Below are positions 10,392 through 19,462 of a stretch of 64,000 nucleotides of DNA, piece by piece. The number at the start of each line of letters is the position of its first letter. Within the stretch, counting starts at the first letter, position 1. The DNA comes from Chryseobacterium lathyri (lineage in GTDB: Bacteria > Bacteroidota > Bacteroidia > Flavobacteriales > Weeksellaceae). Below the pieces are notes generated by a model, which was given only the letters and a program-made list of their open reading frames with translations, did not search any database and had not been told where the DNA came from. The stretch spans positions 1,922,001 through 1,986,000 of the forward strand of contig NZ_JAUSSF010000001.1 of assembly GCF_030812195.1 (NCBI RefSeq). Reading direction: 5' to 3'. Position numbers and translations under genes: made by a program.

Positions 10392-11003
10392 CTAATCCTT
10401 TTCGTTGTATGGCAACCTGTTAATAATAGATCTCCCTAAAGATACTTCATCCGCGTATTCCAGCTCGTCTCCTACTGAGATTCCTCTGGCAATACTTGAA
10501 AAACTGACATTAAAATTTTTAAATTTTTTGTAGATATAATAGGCTGTTGTATCCCCTTCCATCGTGGCGCTTAATGCAAAAATAAATTCTTTTACTCCGC
10601 CTTCATTCACCTTTCTTTCAATACTCGGTATATTGAGCTGGTTGGGTCCAACGCCTTCCATAGGTGATATTTTCCCACCTAAGATAAGGTATTTCCCTGT
10701 AAACTTCCCTGTATTTTCAATGGCAATTACATCACGTACATCTTCAACGATGCAGATCAGTTCGCTGTGCCTTTTTTCATTGCTGCAGATCTCACAAACA
10801 TCAAAATCTGAAAAATTGTGACATTCTCTACAGTATTTTATATCGTTAACAAGGTTGATTAATGAGTTTCCAAGACCTACCGCTCTGGAACTGGGTTGTT
10901 TTAACAGATGCAGCGCCAATCTCAAAGCTGTTTTCCTCCCGATTCCGGGCAGCCCTGAAATTTCGTCTACCGCTTTTGCTAAAACTTTACTAGGGTAATC
11001 CAT
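10392..11003 (-). CDS. recR: Recombination mediator RecR
   Basis: Helps load RecA in the RecFOR gap-repair pathway. It shows the N-terminal helix-hairpin-helix (ISGLPGIGRKTALRLALHLL), a four-Cys zinc finger (CRECHNF...CEIC), a Toprim domain (CIVEDVRDVIAIENTGKF, YLILGGKISPMEGVGPNQL) and the C-terminal Walker-like segment ARGISVGDELEYADEVSLGRS. Length 203 residues is standard. It heads a two-gene unit with the glycosyltransferase. Confidence 0.96.
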   Translation of the reverse strand: MDYPSKVLAKAVDEISGLPGIGRKTALRLALHLLKQPSSRAVGLGNSLINLVNDIKYCRECHNFSDFDVCEICSNEKRHSELICIVEDVRDVIAIENTGKFTGKYLILGGKISPMEGVGPNQLNIPSIERKVNEGGVKEFIFALSATMEGDTTAYYIYKKFKNFNVSFSSIARGISVGDELEYADEVSLGRSIINRLPYNEKD

Positions 11004-11008
11004 AAGTA

Positions 11009-11016
11009 CAAAAATA
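11009..11016 (-). promoter_or_regulatory. -7 box of recR; transcript may be leaderless
   Basis: On the minus strand TATTTTTG is followed by only five bases (TACTT) before the ATG at 11003. With the usual distance from this box, transcription would start at or next to the start codon. Confidence 0.5.
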
Positions 11017-11299
11017 AGGAATATTGTTGAGAATTGGATGTATTTCAGAGTGAGAGAATCAGAGTGTTTTTGGGGTTTGGGAGTTAGAAATTATGAGTAA
11101 TTAGAAATACAGGTGTGAGCGTCCTAGGGTTGGAAAGTTTTAAAATTTGAGCCAGTAAATCCGGAATATAAAAAACCAACAGTATCCGGTAGTTGAGATT
11201 CTCAAAGCAACTAGCAGTAATCTCCCATGTCTGCCATCTGATATCTAAAATCTTCGCTTTTGACTCTTGGCTCATGATTCTTGGTTCTAAAAAAACCTC
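11017..11299. other. Intergenic stretch with degenerate short repeats
   Basis: I see no gene here. The region carries wordy near-repeats, notably two adjacent copies of TGAYTCTTGGYTC at 11260-11286, and the word ATCTGATATCTAAAATCTT near 11236. Related words occur at 21040-21200 and 26397-26474. TATCTTTG at 11300-11307 is a likely -7 box for the next gene. Confidence 0.4.
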
Positions 11300-11333
11300 T
11301 ATCTTTGGGTTCTAATATGAAAAAAATAAACTA

Positions 11334-11939
11334 ATGGTACTTAAAAACCTAAACTATCCACTGGATTTCAAATTCAAAATTTCAACTTTATCAAGTGACT
11401 TCAATATTACTGATAAAAACGGAAACTATGTAGCGTATGTTCGTCAGAAAATGTTCAAGCTGAAGGAAGATGTTATTGTTTTCAATGATGAAAGCAAATC
11501 TAAGGAGCTTTTCAGGATCAAAGCCAATCAATGGATCGATTTTAATGCATCTTATTCTTTAAATGACCTTACCGATAACAAAAATTACGGAAGACTGGCA
11601 AGAAAAGGAATGCGTTCTCTCTGGAAATCCAGTTATGATATTCTGGATTCAAATGACCAACCCAAATTTACCGTTACAGAAGATAACGGATGGACAAAAT
11701 TCTTTGATGGAATGGTCAGTGAGATTCCACTTATTGGAATGTTTACAGGTTATTTTCTTAACCCGGCTTATACTGTAAGAGGTATCGACGGAAAGGAATA
11801 TTTTAAACTTAAAAAAATGCCTTCATTCTTCGGAAGAAGATTCCAGCTTGACAGATTGATCGATATTGATGACGAAGACGAAAGTTTAGTGATCTTATCA
11901 TTACTGATGATGGTTCTTCTGGAAAGAGCAAGAGGTTAA
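11334..11939 (+). CDS. LURP-one-related (Tubby-like fold) protein
   Basis: 201 residues with no signal peptide. The pattern of short beta strands with an ITDKNGNYVAYVRQKMFKLKEDVIVF start and a FTVTEDNGWTKFF middle resembles the LURP-one/scramblase-like beta-barrel family, in which a hydrophobic C-terminal helix sits in the barrel (here VILSLLMMVLLERA). Function in bacteria is unknown. A lipoprotein gene follows 19 bp later and is probably co-transcribed. The family assignment is by pattern only. Confidence 0.55.
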   Translation: MVLKNLNYPLDFKFKISTLSSDFNITDKNGNYVAYVRQKMFKLKEDVIVFNDESKSKELFRIKANQWIDFNASYSLNDLTDNKNYGRLARKGMRSLWKSSYDILDSNDQPKFTVTEDNGWTKFFDGMVSEIPLIGMFTGYFLNPAYTVRGIDGKEYFKLKKMPSFFGRRFQLDRLIDIDDEDESLVILSLLMMVLLERARG

Positions 11940-11958
11940 ACATAAAAAACCACAAACA

Positions 11959-12450
11959 ATGAAATATCTAATCATTTTCTTTTCAGCATTTCTTTTGACC
12001 GCCTGTAAAAAAGACAAGGAAACCGTTAAGGATAATGCCTCTACAGATTCTTTAACCATTACGAAGGATTCTGCCAAAACAGGAGCAGTATCCGGAAAAA
12101 TACAGGTTGACATCATTCCTTTTCCAAAAGAGATCAAAGAATGTTCCTGCTATTTTGCAAGAAATAAAGCTGATTTTGAAGCAGAAAAGTATATCTACGC
12201 TGACGATGCCGGAAAAACAGCTTATATGAAACTTGACGGGAAAAGGTTAGCAATGAATCTTATTTCATCAAGCGATATGGAAGTTGATGAAGAACTGACA
12301 AAAGAAATTGAAAGCGACAACTACAAAATCTCCGTAAGGGGCAAAAAAATAAAAAGCGAAGAGGCTTTATTATTCGAAGGTACCCTGACGATTGAAAAAC
12401 CGGATGGTACTGTGGAAACAATTCCTATTTATGGGGAATGCGGATGTTAA
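11959..12450 (+). CDS. Lipoprotein of unknown function
   Basis: 163 residues beginning MKYLIIFFSAFLLTACKKDK, a clear lipobox (LLTAC) followed by charged residues, so it is an exported lipoprotein. After a Thr/Ser/Lys linker there is a small domain starting about residue 47 (IQVDIIPFPKEIKECSCYFARNK). Two vicinal cysteine patterns (CSC, and CGC at the very end) could be a metal or disulfide site. No family recognised. Confidence 0.75.
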   Translation: MKYLIIFFSAFLLTACKKDKETVKDNASTDSLTITKDSAKTGAVSGKIQVDIIPFPKEIKECSCYFARNKADFEAEKYIYADDAGKTAYMKLDGKRLAMNLISSSDMEVDEELTKEIESDNYKISVRGKKIKSEEALLFEGTLTIEKPDGTVETIPIYGECGC

Positions 12451-12494
12451 AAAACAATAGGGCTAAAAATAAATTTACCTCTATGCTCCTTATA

Positions 12495-12527
12495 AAAATG
12501 CTTCCGGATTCACGGAAGCATTTTTTA
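12495..12527 (+). terminator. Terminator after the lipoprotein gene
   Basis: Stem AAAATGCTTCCG / CGGAAGCATTTT, 6-nt loop, then a T-run. TAATTTTG at 12533-12540 just beyond it is a candidate -7 box for pepD. Confidence 0.9.
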
Positions 12528-12556
12528 TTTTGTAATTTTGATAAAAATAAAATTTC

Positions 12557-13999
12557 ATGGAATTATCTAATATAGAACCGCAGATTATCTGGAAGAATTT
12601 CTCCAAATTAAATGCAGTTCCGAGACCGTCTAAAAAAGAAGAAAGAGTGATTGCTTTCATCAAAGAATTTGGTGAAAACTTAGGGTTGGAAACTACAGTA
12701 GATGCAGTAGGAAACGTGATCATCAGGAAGCCTGCCACTGCCGGCATGGAAAACCGTAAATCTGTTGTCCTTCAGTCGCACCTCGATATGGTATGCCAGA
12801 AAAACAGCGATGTTAATTTTGATTTTGATACAGAAGGCATCAAAATGGAGGTAGATGGAGACTGGGTAAAGGCAAAAGGAACAACTCTGGGTGCTGATAA
12901 CGGTTTAGGAGTGGCAACCATCATGTCAATCCTTGAAAGTTCAGATATTCCACATCCTGCTATGGAGGCCCTTTTTACGATCGATGAAGAAACAGGAATG
13001 ACGGGTGCGCTAGGTTTAAAGCCTGGTCAGCTTACAGGAGAAATTTTATTAAATTTGGATACAGAAGAAGATGATGAAATTGATATTGGCTGTGCCGGAG
13101 GTGTAGATGTAACCATTACCCAAAATTATGGAACAGAAGCAGCAAAAGGGCAAATTATAAGAATTGAAGTGAAAGGCCTTCAGGGAGGACATTCCGGAAT
13201 GGACATTCACAAAGGTTTCGGAAATTCCAATATTATTTTGGGAAGACTTCTTTACAGCGGTTTAGCTAACCAGAATATTCAATTGGTCTCTATAGACGGA
13301 GGCGGATTGAGAAATGCAATTCCAAGAGAAGCTACGGCACTTATTTCTGTGAGAAATGCTCAGGAATTTATAGAAACGTCCACAATTCTGAAAAAAGAAA
13401 TTTTAGAAGAGTTTGCTACGGTAGAGCCTGGTATCCATATCAATATTGAAAATTCTACTACTTCTGACAAGGCTGTTTCCGAGGAAGATTCCAGGAAGAT
13501 CATTCTTACTTTAAAATCTCTTCACAATGGGGTTTACAGAATGAGTCCGGATGTAAAAGATCTTGTAGAAGCATCCAACAATGTGGCGAGAGTGGAATTA
13601 AAAGGCGGTGAGCTTAAAATCTTAAACCTGACCAGATCATCTGTAGATTCATCTAAGTATTCGGTAGCAGAACAGTTAAAATCTGTAGCAGAATTAGCCG
13701 GAATGAATGTTGAATTCAGTGGATCTTATCCTGGATGGAAACCGAAACCTGGTTCTGAAATCGTACAGCTGATGGAAAAGATCTACACAGAAAAATTCGG
13801 AGAAAAGCCTCATGTGGTAGCTTGTCACGCAGGACTGGAATGCGGAATCATCGGAGCCAATTATCCAGAAATGGAAATGGTAAGTTTCGGACCTACGATC
13901 AGAGGTGCGCATTCTCCGGACGAGAAAGCTAATATTCCTTCTGCACAGAAATTCTGGAGTTTCACTAAAGATATTTTAGCGAATATTCCTTTAAAATAA
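12557..13999 (+). CDS. pepD: Cytosolic non-specific dipeptidase (aminoacyl-histidine dipeptidase, M20C)
   Basis: Zinc dipeptidase that completes intracellular peptide breakdown. The M20 metal-site motifs are in order: SHLDMVCQ (His/Asp, near residue 75), LGADNGLGVA (bridging Asp), DEETGMTGA (catalytic Glu plus ligand) and a late RGAHSPDE carrying the last His. CHAGLECG is typical of PepD. 480 residues matches the family. It is a single-gene unit with a likely promoter just upstream. Confidence 0.95.
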   Translation: MELSNIEPQIIWKNFSKLNAVPRPSKKEERVIAFIKEFGENLGLETTVDAVGNVIIRKPATAGMENRKSVVLQSHLDMVCQKNSDVNFDFDTEGIKMEVDGDWVKAKGTTLGADNGLGVATIMSILESSDIPHPAMEALFTIDEETGMTGALGLKPGQLTGEILLNLDTEEDDEIDIGCAGGVDVTITQNYGTEAAKGQIIRIEVKGLQGGHSGMDIHKGFGNSNIILGRLLYSGLANQNIQLVSIDGGGLRNAIPREATALISVRNAQEFIETSTILKKEILEEFATVEPGIHINIENSTTSDKAVSEEDSRKIILTLKSLHNGVYRMSPDVKDLVEASNNVARVELKGGELKILNLTRSSVDSSKYSVAEQLKSVAELAGMNVEFSGSYPGWKPKPGSEIVQLMEKIYTEKFGEKPHVVACHAGLECGIIGANYPEMEMVSFGPTIRGAHSPDEKANIPSAQKFWSFTKDILANIPLK

Positions 14000-14190
14000 A
14001 AAAGATAAAATTGCTATATTGAATATCCAAAGTCGTATGATTTTGGATATTTTTAATTTGAAACATTAAGGTTTTATTAAGTTTTTAAGATTATTAAGAA
14101 TGTGTGACTGAGCCTTAAAATATTCTTAATATTTCTTCTTAACTTTCCTAATGACTTCACTCTCTTAATGGTTAAAAAAGATTTACAATA

Positions 14191-14772
14191 ATGAAAAGTA
14201 TAACAGTATTCTGCGGTTCAAGTTTCGGTTCAGATGATATTTTTAAAGAACAGGCTTTCCTTCTGGGACAAACATTGGCAAAACAAGATATTCAGCTTAT
14301 ATACGGCGGCGCAGATGTAGGCTTAATGGGAGCCGTTGCAGATGGAGCTTTACATGAAAATGGAAAAGTTATTGGAATTCTTCCCCACTTTCTGCAATCC
14401 AAAGAAATTGCCCATAAAAATCTGTCGGAACTGATCCTCGTGGAAACCATGCACGAAAGAAAAACCAAAATGAATGATCTTTGTGACGGTGTGATCGTTC
14501 TTCCCGGCGGCTATGGAACTCTGGAAGAGTTTTTTGAAATGATCACCTGGGCACAGCTGGGACTTCATAAGAAACCAATCGGGATTTTGAATATTGATGG
14601 ATTTTATGATGATCTGATCAGCCTGGTTCAGAATATGGTTGATAAAGACTTTTTAAAGCAGATTAACAGGGATATGCTTCTGATAAGCGAAAATATTGAT
14701 GAGCTTTTGGATAAAATGAGGAATTATCAGGCGCCTACTGTTGGGAAGTGGATTTCAAAAGAAAAAGTTTAA
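14191..14772 (+). CDS. LOG-family (TIGR00730-type) protein, cytokinin-like nucleotide phosphoribohydrolase
   Basis: Rossmann-fold protein with both diagnostic motifs, GGADVGLMGAVADGA and PGGYGTLEEFFE. LOG proteins cleave N6-modified AMP or related nucleotide 5'-monophosphates to base and ribose 5-phosphate. 193 residues is normal. The true substrate in bacteria without plant contact is often unclear; purine nucleotide turnover is likely. Confidence 0.88.
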   Translation: MKSITVFCGSSFGSDDIFKEQAFLLGQTLAKQDIQLIYGGADVGLMGAVADGALHENGKVIGILPHFLQSKEIAHKNLSELILVETMHERKTKMNDLCDGVIVLPGGYGTLEEFFEMITWAQLGLHKKPIGILNIDGFYDDLISLVQNMVDKDFLKQINRDMLLISENIDELLDKMRNYQAPTVGKWISKEKV

Positions 14773-14888
14773 ACCTTTTTTAATTTCATATGAATAACTA
14801 CAACATTAATAGGAAAATGGCTGGAGTTGCTATTACAATTAAAAGAGAAATGTTATTCAAAATAAAATGATAATAATATTATAAAACA

Positions 14889-14920
14889 AAACCCGTTCAG
14901 ATTTTTCGAACGGGTTTCTA
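14889..14920. terminator. Bidirectional terminator between the LOG gene and ferredoxin
   Basis: Perfect 10-bp stem AAACCCGTTC / GAACGGGTTT with a 9-nt loop, between convergent genes. Confidence 0.85.
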
Positions 14921-14941
14921 TTAAGATTTGAATAAAATTTT

Positions 14942-15271
14942 CTAAGGATAAGGAGCAATCTCCACTTCAAGACCTTCCATAGCATCCATCATATGCAGCT
15001 GGCATCCCAATCTGCTGTTGTCTTTTACATGGTAAGCTTCCGCCAGCATAGCATCTTCTTCGTCTCCCATAGGCTCAAGGCCCGGATCATTGATCACATA
15101 TACCTGACATGAGGCGCACATCGCCATTCCCCCGCATACTCCGATGGTACCTTCTTCCGCCAGTTCATAAGAACGGATGATCTCCATCAGGTTCATAGAC
15201 ATATCTGTAGGTGCTACAACATCATGGGTTACCCCTTCCCGATCCGTGATCTTTATATTAATATCTGACAT
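14942..15271 (-). CDS. fdx: [2Fe-2S] ferredoxin, adrenodoxin/ISC type
   Basis: Small electron carrier. Cluster ligands are visible as Cys-x5-Cys-x2-Cys (GVCGGMAMCASC) and a distant fourth Cys (RLGCQL). The acidic EPMGDEEDAMLAEA segment between them is typical of adrenodoxin-type ferredoxins. 109 residues. It follows the NAD(P)H:ferredoxin reductase gene by 12 bp, so the reductase is very likely its electron donor. A -7-like box TAATTTTG at 15279-15286 (minus) overlaps the end of the reductase gene and could add independent transcription. Confidence 0.93.
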   Translation of the reverse strand: MSDINIKITDREGVTHDVVAPTDMSMNLMEIIRSYELAEEGTIGVCGGMAMCASCQVYVINDPGLEPMGDEEDAMLAEAYHVKDNSRLGCQLHMMDAMEGLEVEIAPYP

Positions 15272-15283
15272 AATAATGCAAAA

Positions 15284-16339
15284 TTAGTCAATTTTTTTCA
15301 CAACTGCCTTTTCTGCTTCTTTACGGCTACCGTCAAATCCGTCTACGCCGCTTACTGTTGTATATTTTAGTACAAATTTCTTACCTGGATTCAGTCTGTT
15401 GTAAACACTCTGACACATCAAAGTCGCTTCGTGGAAACCGCAAAGGATCAGCTTCAGTTTCCCCGGATAGGTATTGATATCGCCGATGGCATAAATACCA
15501 TCTATATTCGTCTGGTAATCAAGTGAATTATTTACAACGATGGCATTTTTCTCGATATTTAGTCCCCAGTTTCCAATCTCTCCCAATTTTGGAGTCAGTC
15601 CGAATAAAGGAATGAAATAATCCGTTTCAATATCGTACGCTTCCTGTCCTTCAATTTCTACCGTGATTGCTTCTACTTTTCCGTCACCTTTGATACCGGT
15701 AACTTCAGCAGGTGTAATTAATTTAATTTTCCCTTGATTTTTAAGATCCTGAACTTTCTCTACAGAATCCAAAGCTCCTCTGAATTCATTTCTTCTGTGG
15801 ATCAAAGTAACTTCGCTTGCAACATTAGAAAGGAAAACGCTCCAGTCGAGAGCAGAATCCCCACCTCCGGCAATCACTACTCTTTTGTTTCTGAAATGTT
15901 CAGGCTCCTTAACGAAATATTCAAGCCCTTTTTCCTCATAATCAGCAACATTTTCAAAAGTAGGTTTTCTAGGTTCAAAAGTTCCTAATCCACCGGCAAT
16001 GGCAATAGCTTTACATCTGTGAACCGTTCCTTTGTTGGTAATCACTTCAAACCATTCATCATCCACTTTTGTATAAGAAACCGCAGTTTCTCCTAAGGTA
16101 AATCCAGGCTGGAACTGCTTGATCTGCTCCATCAAATTATCTACTAATTCTCCAGCATTCACTGAAGGATATCCCGGAATATCGAAAATAGGTTTTTTCG
16201 GATAAAGCTCTGCTAGCTGTCCCCCTGGCTGCGGAAGTGCATCGATAATATGGCACTTCATTTTTAATAAACCTGCTTCAAAAACAGCGAAAAGCCCGGT
16301 AGGTCCGGCTCCTATGATCAATATATCAGTGGTTATCAT
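15284..16339 (-). CDS. Ferredoxin/flavodoxin-NADP+ reductase (YumC/TrxR-like)
   Basis: FAD-dependent reductase of the thioredoxin-reductase-like FNR class. It shows the FAD site LIIGAGPTGLFAVFEAG at the N-terminus, the NADPH site VVIAGGGDSALDW with the HRRNEFRG clamp, and the C-terminal FAD contact GIYAIGDINTYPGKLKL. It lacks the CxxC of thioredoxin reductases, as expected. The ATG at 16339 is preferred; the ATG at 16399 would add 20 residues before the nucleotide fold. TAAATTTG on the minus strand at 16372-16379 is a good -7 box for that start. It forms an operon with the ferredoxin. Confidence 0.92.
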   Translation of the reverse strand: MITTDILIIGAGPTGLFAVFEAGLLKMKCHIIDALPQPGGQLAELYPKKPIFDIPGYPSVNAGELVDNLMEQIKQFQPGFTLGETAVSYTKVDDEWFEVITNKGTVHRCKAIAIAGGLGTFEPRKPTFENVADYEEKGLEYFVKEPEHFRNKRVVIAGGGDSALDWSVFLSNVASEVTLIHRRNEFRGALDSVEKVQDLKNQGKIKLITPAEVTGIKGDGKVEAITVEIEGQEAYDIETDYFIPLFGLTPKLGEIGNWGLNIEKNAIVVNNSLDYQTNIDGIYAIGDINTYPGKLKLILCGFHEATLMCQSVYNRLNPGKKFVLKYTTVSGVDGFDGSRKEAEKAVVKKID

Positions 16340-16495
16340 AATAAAAGATAATTTAATTATACATGTAGCTGCAAATTTACTAATTTTAATGCGAAGCATA
16401 TTTAATTGATTCTAAATAAAAACCTGAGATTTATCAAATCTCTGTAAATAGTTAAGGATCTTAAATTTGGCAATGTTTTTGTTAAATGTCATATC

Positions 16496-17263
16496 ATGAA
16501 GAAAATTTTAAATCTTTTCGCAATATTTATGTTCCTGTTGGGCCATGCTCAGATTGATAATATTGCTGACGGTGAATCTATTACATTTAGAATCCATTAT
16601 GGGATCCTGAATGCCGGAACCGCCAATCTTACCACAAAGAAAACAAACTACATGGGAACTCCCCATCTGTACGTTAAAGGCACAGGACAGACGACAGGCG
16701 CTGTAAAAGCCTTCTTTAAAGTAGAAGATTTATACGAAAGTTTTATTAACACAGAAACCGGCCTGCCAAGCTTTTACGTAAGAAATGTACGTGAAGGAAG
16801 TTACCGACAGCATTTTGAAACTGTCTTTAACCATAATAACCATACACTGATCTTAACGGATAAAAAGACCCCTGCCAATGGTTCTAAAGTACTTAAATCT
16901 GTAAAAGGAGTTCAGGATATGCTTTCCTGTTTCTATTACCTGAGAAGTAAAAGTACAAATGAATTAAAGGTAGGAACAGTGATTAATATGAATGTATGGA
17001 TTGATGATGAAATGTTTCCATTTCAGCTGAAAGTGACAGGAACAGAAGATCTAAAAACCAAGTTCGGGACCATTAACTGTCTGAAAATTATCCCGTCTGT
17101 AAAAAGCGGAAGGGTTTTCAAAGAAAAAGAAGGGGTAACGATGTGGGTAACCAACGATGCCAATCACATTCCTATGCTTCTGAAAGCAGAATTGGCTGTA
17201 GGCTCCCTTAAAGCAAGTATTGAAAACCTTAAAAATGTAAAATATCCTTTAAAATACAAATAA
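16496..17263 (+). CDS. DUF3108-family exported protein
   Basis: 255 residues with a signal peptide (MKKILNLFAIFMFLLGHAQ). The body is rich in beta strands with the DUF3108 pattern: GESITFRIHYGILNAG near the start, VEDLYESFINTETGLPSFYVRNVREG in the middle, and WVTNDANHIPMLLKAELAVGSLKA at the end. The family is common in Bacteroidota and Proteobacteria; function unknown, probably periplasmic or outer-membrane linked. TAAATTTG at 16462-16469 is a candidate -7 box. Confidence 0.8.
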   Translation: MKKILNLFAIFMFLLGHAQIDNIADGESITFRIHYGILNAGTANLTTKKTNYMGTPHLYVKGTGQTTGAVKAFFKVEDLYESFINTETGLPSFYVRNVREGSYRQHFETVFNHNNHTLILTDKKTPANGSKVLKSVKGVQDMLSCFYYLRSKSTNELKVGTVINMNVWIDDEMFPFQLKVTGTEDLKTKFGTINCLKIIPSVKSGRVFKEKEGVTMWVTNDANHIPMLLKAELAVGSLKASIENLKNVKYPLKYK

Positions 17264-17287
17264 GATAATCAGTCTCTTTTGATTTAT

Positions 17288-17325
17288 AAAAAATGTCTGC
17301 AAAAATATTGCAGACATTTTTTATT
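17288..17325 (+). terminator. Terminator after the DUF3108 gene
   Basis: Perfect 13-bp stem AAAAAATGTCTGC / GCAGACATTTTTT with a 9-nt loop. The rest of the spacer to 17560 shows nothing I can identify. Confidence 0.9.
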
Positions 17326-17557
17326 CTCATGTAATATATTTTAATTTTCAGCTGTCTTATTAATAACAGCAAAAGTAAAGAGTAATAAAGATATCAGGAA
17401 TAAGTGTAATGTTTCGACTGCACTTAGTGTGACAAAATTCCGGAAAAGAAAAAATTAATATAAAATTAATAAACCTCTGTGAAGACGGTCACGTTGTAAT
17501 TTTTCAATATAATCTCGTTTTTAATTACGTTTTGTTTCTTAGGTCAGTAATTAAAAA

Positions 17558-17587
17558 CAAAAACCTCCGGAGATTCCGGAGGTTTAA
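17558..17587 (-). terminator. Terminator of pheS
   Basis: Stem AAACCTCCGGA / TCCGGAGGTTT with a 3-nt loop; read on the minus strand it is followed by a T-rich run. Confidence 0.88.
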
Positions 17588-17590
17588 TTT

Positions 17591-18601
17591 TTATAGTGAT
17601 TTAAACTGCTCTAAGGTTCTGATATCATTTTCGAAGAACATCCTGATGTCGCTCATCTGGTAAAGAAGCATTGTAATTCTTTCAATCCCCATTCCGAAAG
17701 CATATCCTGAATATTTTTCAGAGTCGATATTTACATTTTTGAGAACCGCAGGATCTACCATTCCGCACCCCATGATTTCTAGCCATCCTGTTCCTTTGGT
17801 AATTCTGTAATCTGTTTCAGAATTTAGTCCCCAATATACATCTATTTCAGCACTAGGCTCTGTGAACGGGAAATAAGACGGTCTCATTCTGATTTTGGAT
17901 TTTCCGAAAAGCTCAGTGGTAAAGAACTGGATTGTCTGCTTAAGATCTGCAAAGCTTACATTCTCATCAATATACAAACCTTCAATCTGATGGAATATAC
18001 AGTGCGAGCGTGAAGAAATTGCCTCATTTCTGAATACTCTTCCCGGAGAAAGGATCCTGATCGGGGGCTGGTTTTCTTCCATATAACGGATCTGTACGGA
18101 AGACGTATGTGTTCTTAAAAGAATATCCGGATTCTGCTCGATAAAGAAAGTATCCTGCATATCTCTTGCGGGATGATATTCAGGGAGGTTGAGCGCTGTA
18201 AAGTTGTGCCAGTCGTCCTCTATTTCAGGACCATCAGCTACTGCAAAACCAATAGATTTGAAAATTTCAATGATCCTGTTTTTCACCAGATTTATCGGGT
18301 GTCTTGACCCAAGATCCAATGGAAAAGCCGGTCTTGTAAGATCTTCTTTTTCTGTGACAATAGCAGACTGGGAAGCATCTTTCAGATCTTCCAATTTCCC
18401 TGCAACGGCCTGCTTCAAAGAATTGATCTTCTGCCCAAATTCCTTTTTCTGGTCGTTTGGAACTTCTTTAAATTTTTCAAAAAAATCATTCAGAACACCT
18501 TTTTTACCATTGTACTTGATCCGGAAGTTTTCAATTTCCTCTTTAGACGTAGCATTGAAGCTGTTTACTTCGGTAAGTAGTTCTTCTATCTTTTCTATCA
18601 T
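17591..18601 (-). CDS. pheS: Phenylalanyl-tRNA synthetase alpha subunit
   Basis: Catalytic class II subunit of PheRS. The N-terminal coiled-coil tRNA arm (about residues 1-90) is followed by motif 1 ([13 protein letters not shown]), the [19 protein letters not shown] signature, motif 2 ([30 protein letters not shown]) and motif 3 ([16 protein letters not shown]). 336 residues. The partner pheT is not adjacent, which is common in Bacteroidota. TATTTTTG on the minus strand (18627-18634) is a candidate -7 box. Confidence 0.96.
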   Translation of the reverse strand: MIEKIEELLTEVNSFNATSKEEIENFRIKYNGKKGVLNDFFEKFKEVPNDQKKEFGQKINSLKQAVAGKLEDLKDASQSAIVTEKEDLTRPAFPLDLGSRHPINLVKNRIIEIFKSIGFAVADGPEIEDDWHNFTALNLPEYHPARDMQDTFFIEQNPDILLRTHTSSVQIRYMEENQPPIRILSPGRVFRNEAISSRSHCIFHQIEGLYIDENVSFADLKQTIQFFTTELFGKSKIRMRPSYFPFTEPSAEIDVYWGLNSETDYRITKGTGWLEIMGCGMVDPAVLKNVNIDSEKYSGYAFGMGIERITMLLYQMSDIRMFFENDIRTLEQFKSL

Positions 18602-18670
18602 TGTTTTACCCTTTCAAAATGTTTTGCAAAAATACGTTTTTTAAGTTTAATAATGAATCTGTGATAAAAA

Positions 18671-18697
18671 AATCTGCCCCTTTGCGGGAGGCAGACT
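18671..18697 (-). terminator. Terminator of the YceI gene
   Basis: Stem TCTGCC(CC) / (GG)GGCAGA; on the minus strand it is followed by seven Ts. Confidence 0.8.
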
Positions 18698-18727
18698 TCA
18701 ATCACTTATTTCACTTAAATAAAAAAA

Positions 18728-19387
18728 TTATTTCTTTTCTAAAGCTTTAACGTTGATCTGAAGAGTTACTTCATCCTTAATCACTCCGTTTTCAGCAGGA
18801 GCCTGGAACTTTACGCCAAACTCTTCTCTTTTAATATCTTTTGGCTCAGTAGCTACACTTACCTCTCCGTCTTTTACAGAAACATTAGCTTTAAACTGAA
18901 CCGGTTTTGAAATACCTTTAATGGTTAAATTCCCATCCAAAAGTGTATTGTAATCTCCTTCCATGGCTGGGGTCACTTTTGTAATTTCAAAAGAAGCAGT
19001 AGGAAATTTTTCCACTTCAAAAAAATCGCCGCTTTTAAGATGGCCATTCAGTTTTCCTAACTGATCAGCGTCATCTTTAAGATCTACAGATGTCAGAGAG
19101 TTCATATCAGCAACAAATTTTCCACTTTCAAGCTTCCCATCTTTTATCGTAACATCACCGCTTTCAAACTTTATCGTTCCAAAATGACTGGTACTTTCGG
19201 ACTTGAAAACTTTATATCCTTTCCACTCCACTTTACTGTTCAATGTGTCCACCGTATACTGATTCCCGTCTTTTGTAGTTGTCACTTCATTGCTTTCGCT
19301 GGTAATCGGTTTGTCTTTTTTACAAGAAACCGCTACCGCTGCAACAAATAAAGCAGGAATAGCTAGTGAAAACAGTTTTTTTCTCAT
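18728..19387 (-). CDS. YceI-family lipoprotein
   Basis: 219 residues. The lipobox VAAVAVSC followed by KKDKP makes it a lipoprotein. The rest is the YceI lipocalin-like barrel: DTLNSKVEWKGYKVF, SGKFVADMNSLTSVDL, LNGHLKSGDFFEVEKFPTASFEIT, GNLTIKGISKPVQF. YceI proteins bind polyisoprenoid or amphipathic lipids in the periplasm. Monocistronic, divergent from the ABC ATPase. Confidence 0.9.
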   Translation of the reverse strand: MRKKLFSLAIPALFVAAVAVSCKKDKPITSESNEVTTTKDGNQYTVDTLNSKVEWKGYKVFKSESTSHFGTIKFESGDVTIKDGKLESGKFVADMNSLTSVDLKDDADQLGKLNGHLKSGDFFEVEKFPTASFEITKVTPAMEGDYNTLLDGNLTIKGISKPVQFKANVSVKDGEVSVATEPKDIKREEFGVKFQAPAENGVIKDEVTLQINVKALEKK

Positions 19388-19462
19388 TTTTGATATATTT
19401 TTATTACTTCCGCTAATATAATAAAAAAAATTATTTTTTCATAAAAACCTTACATTTGTATT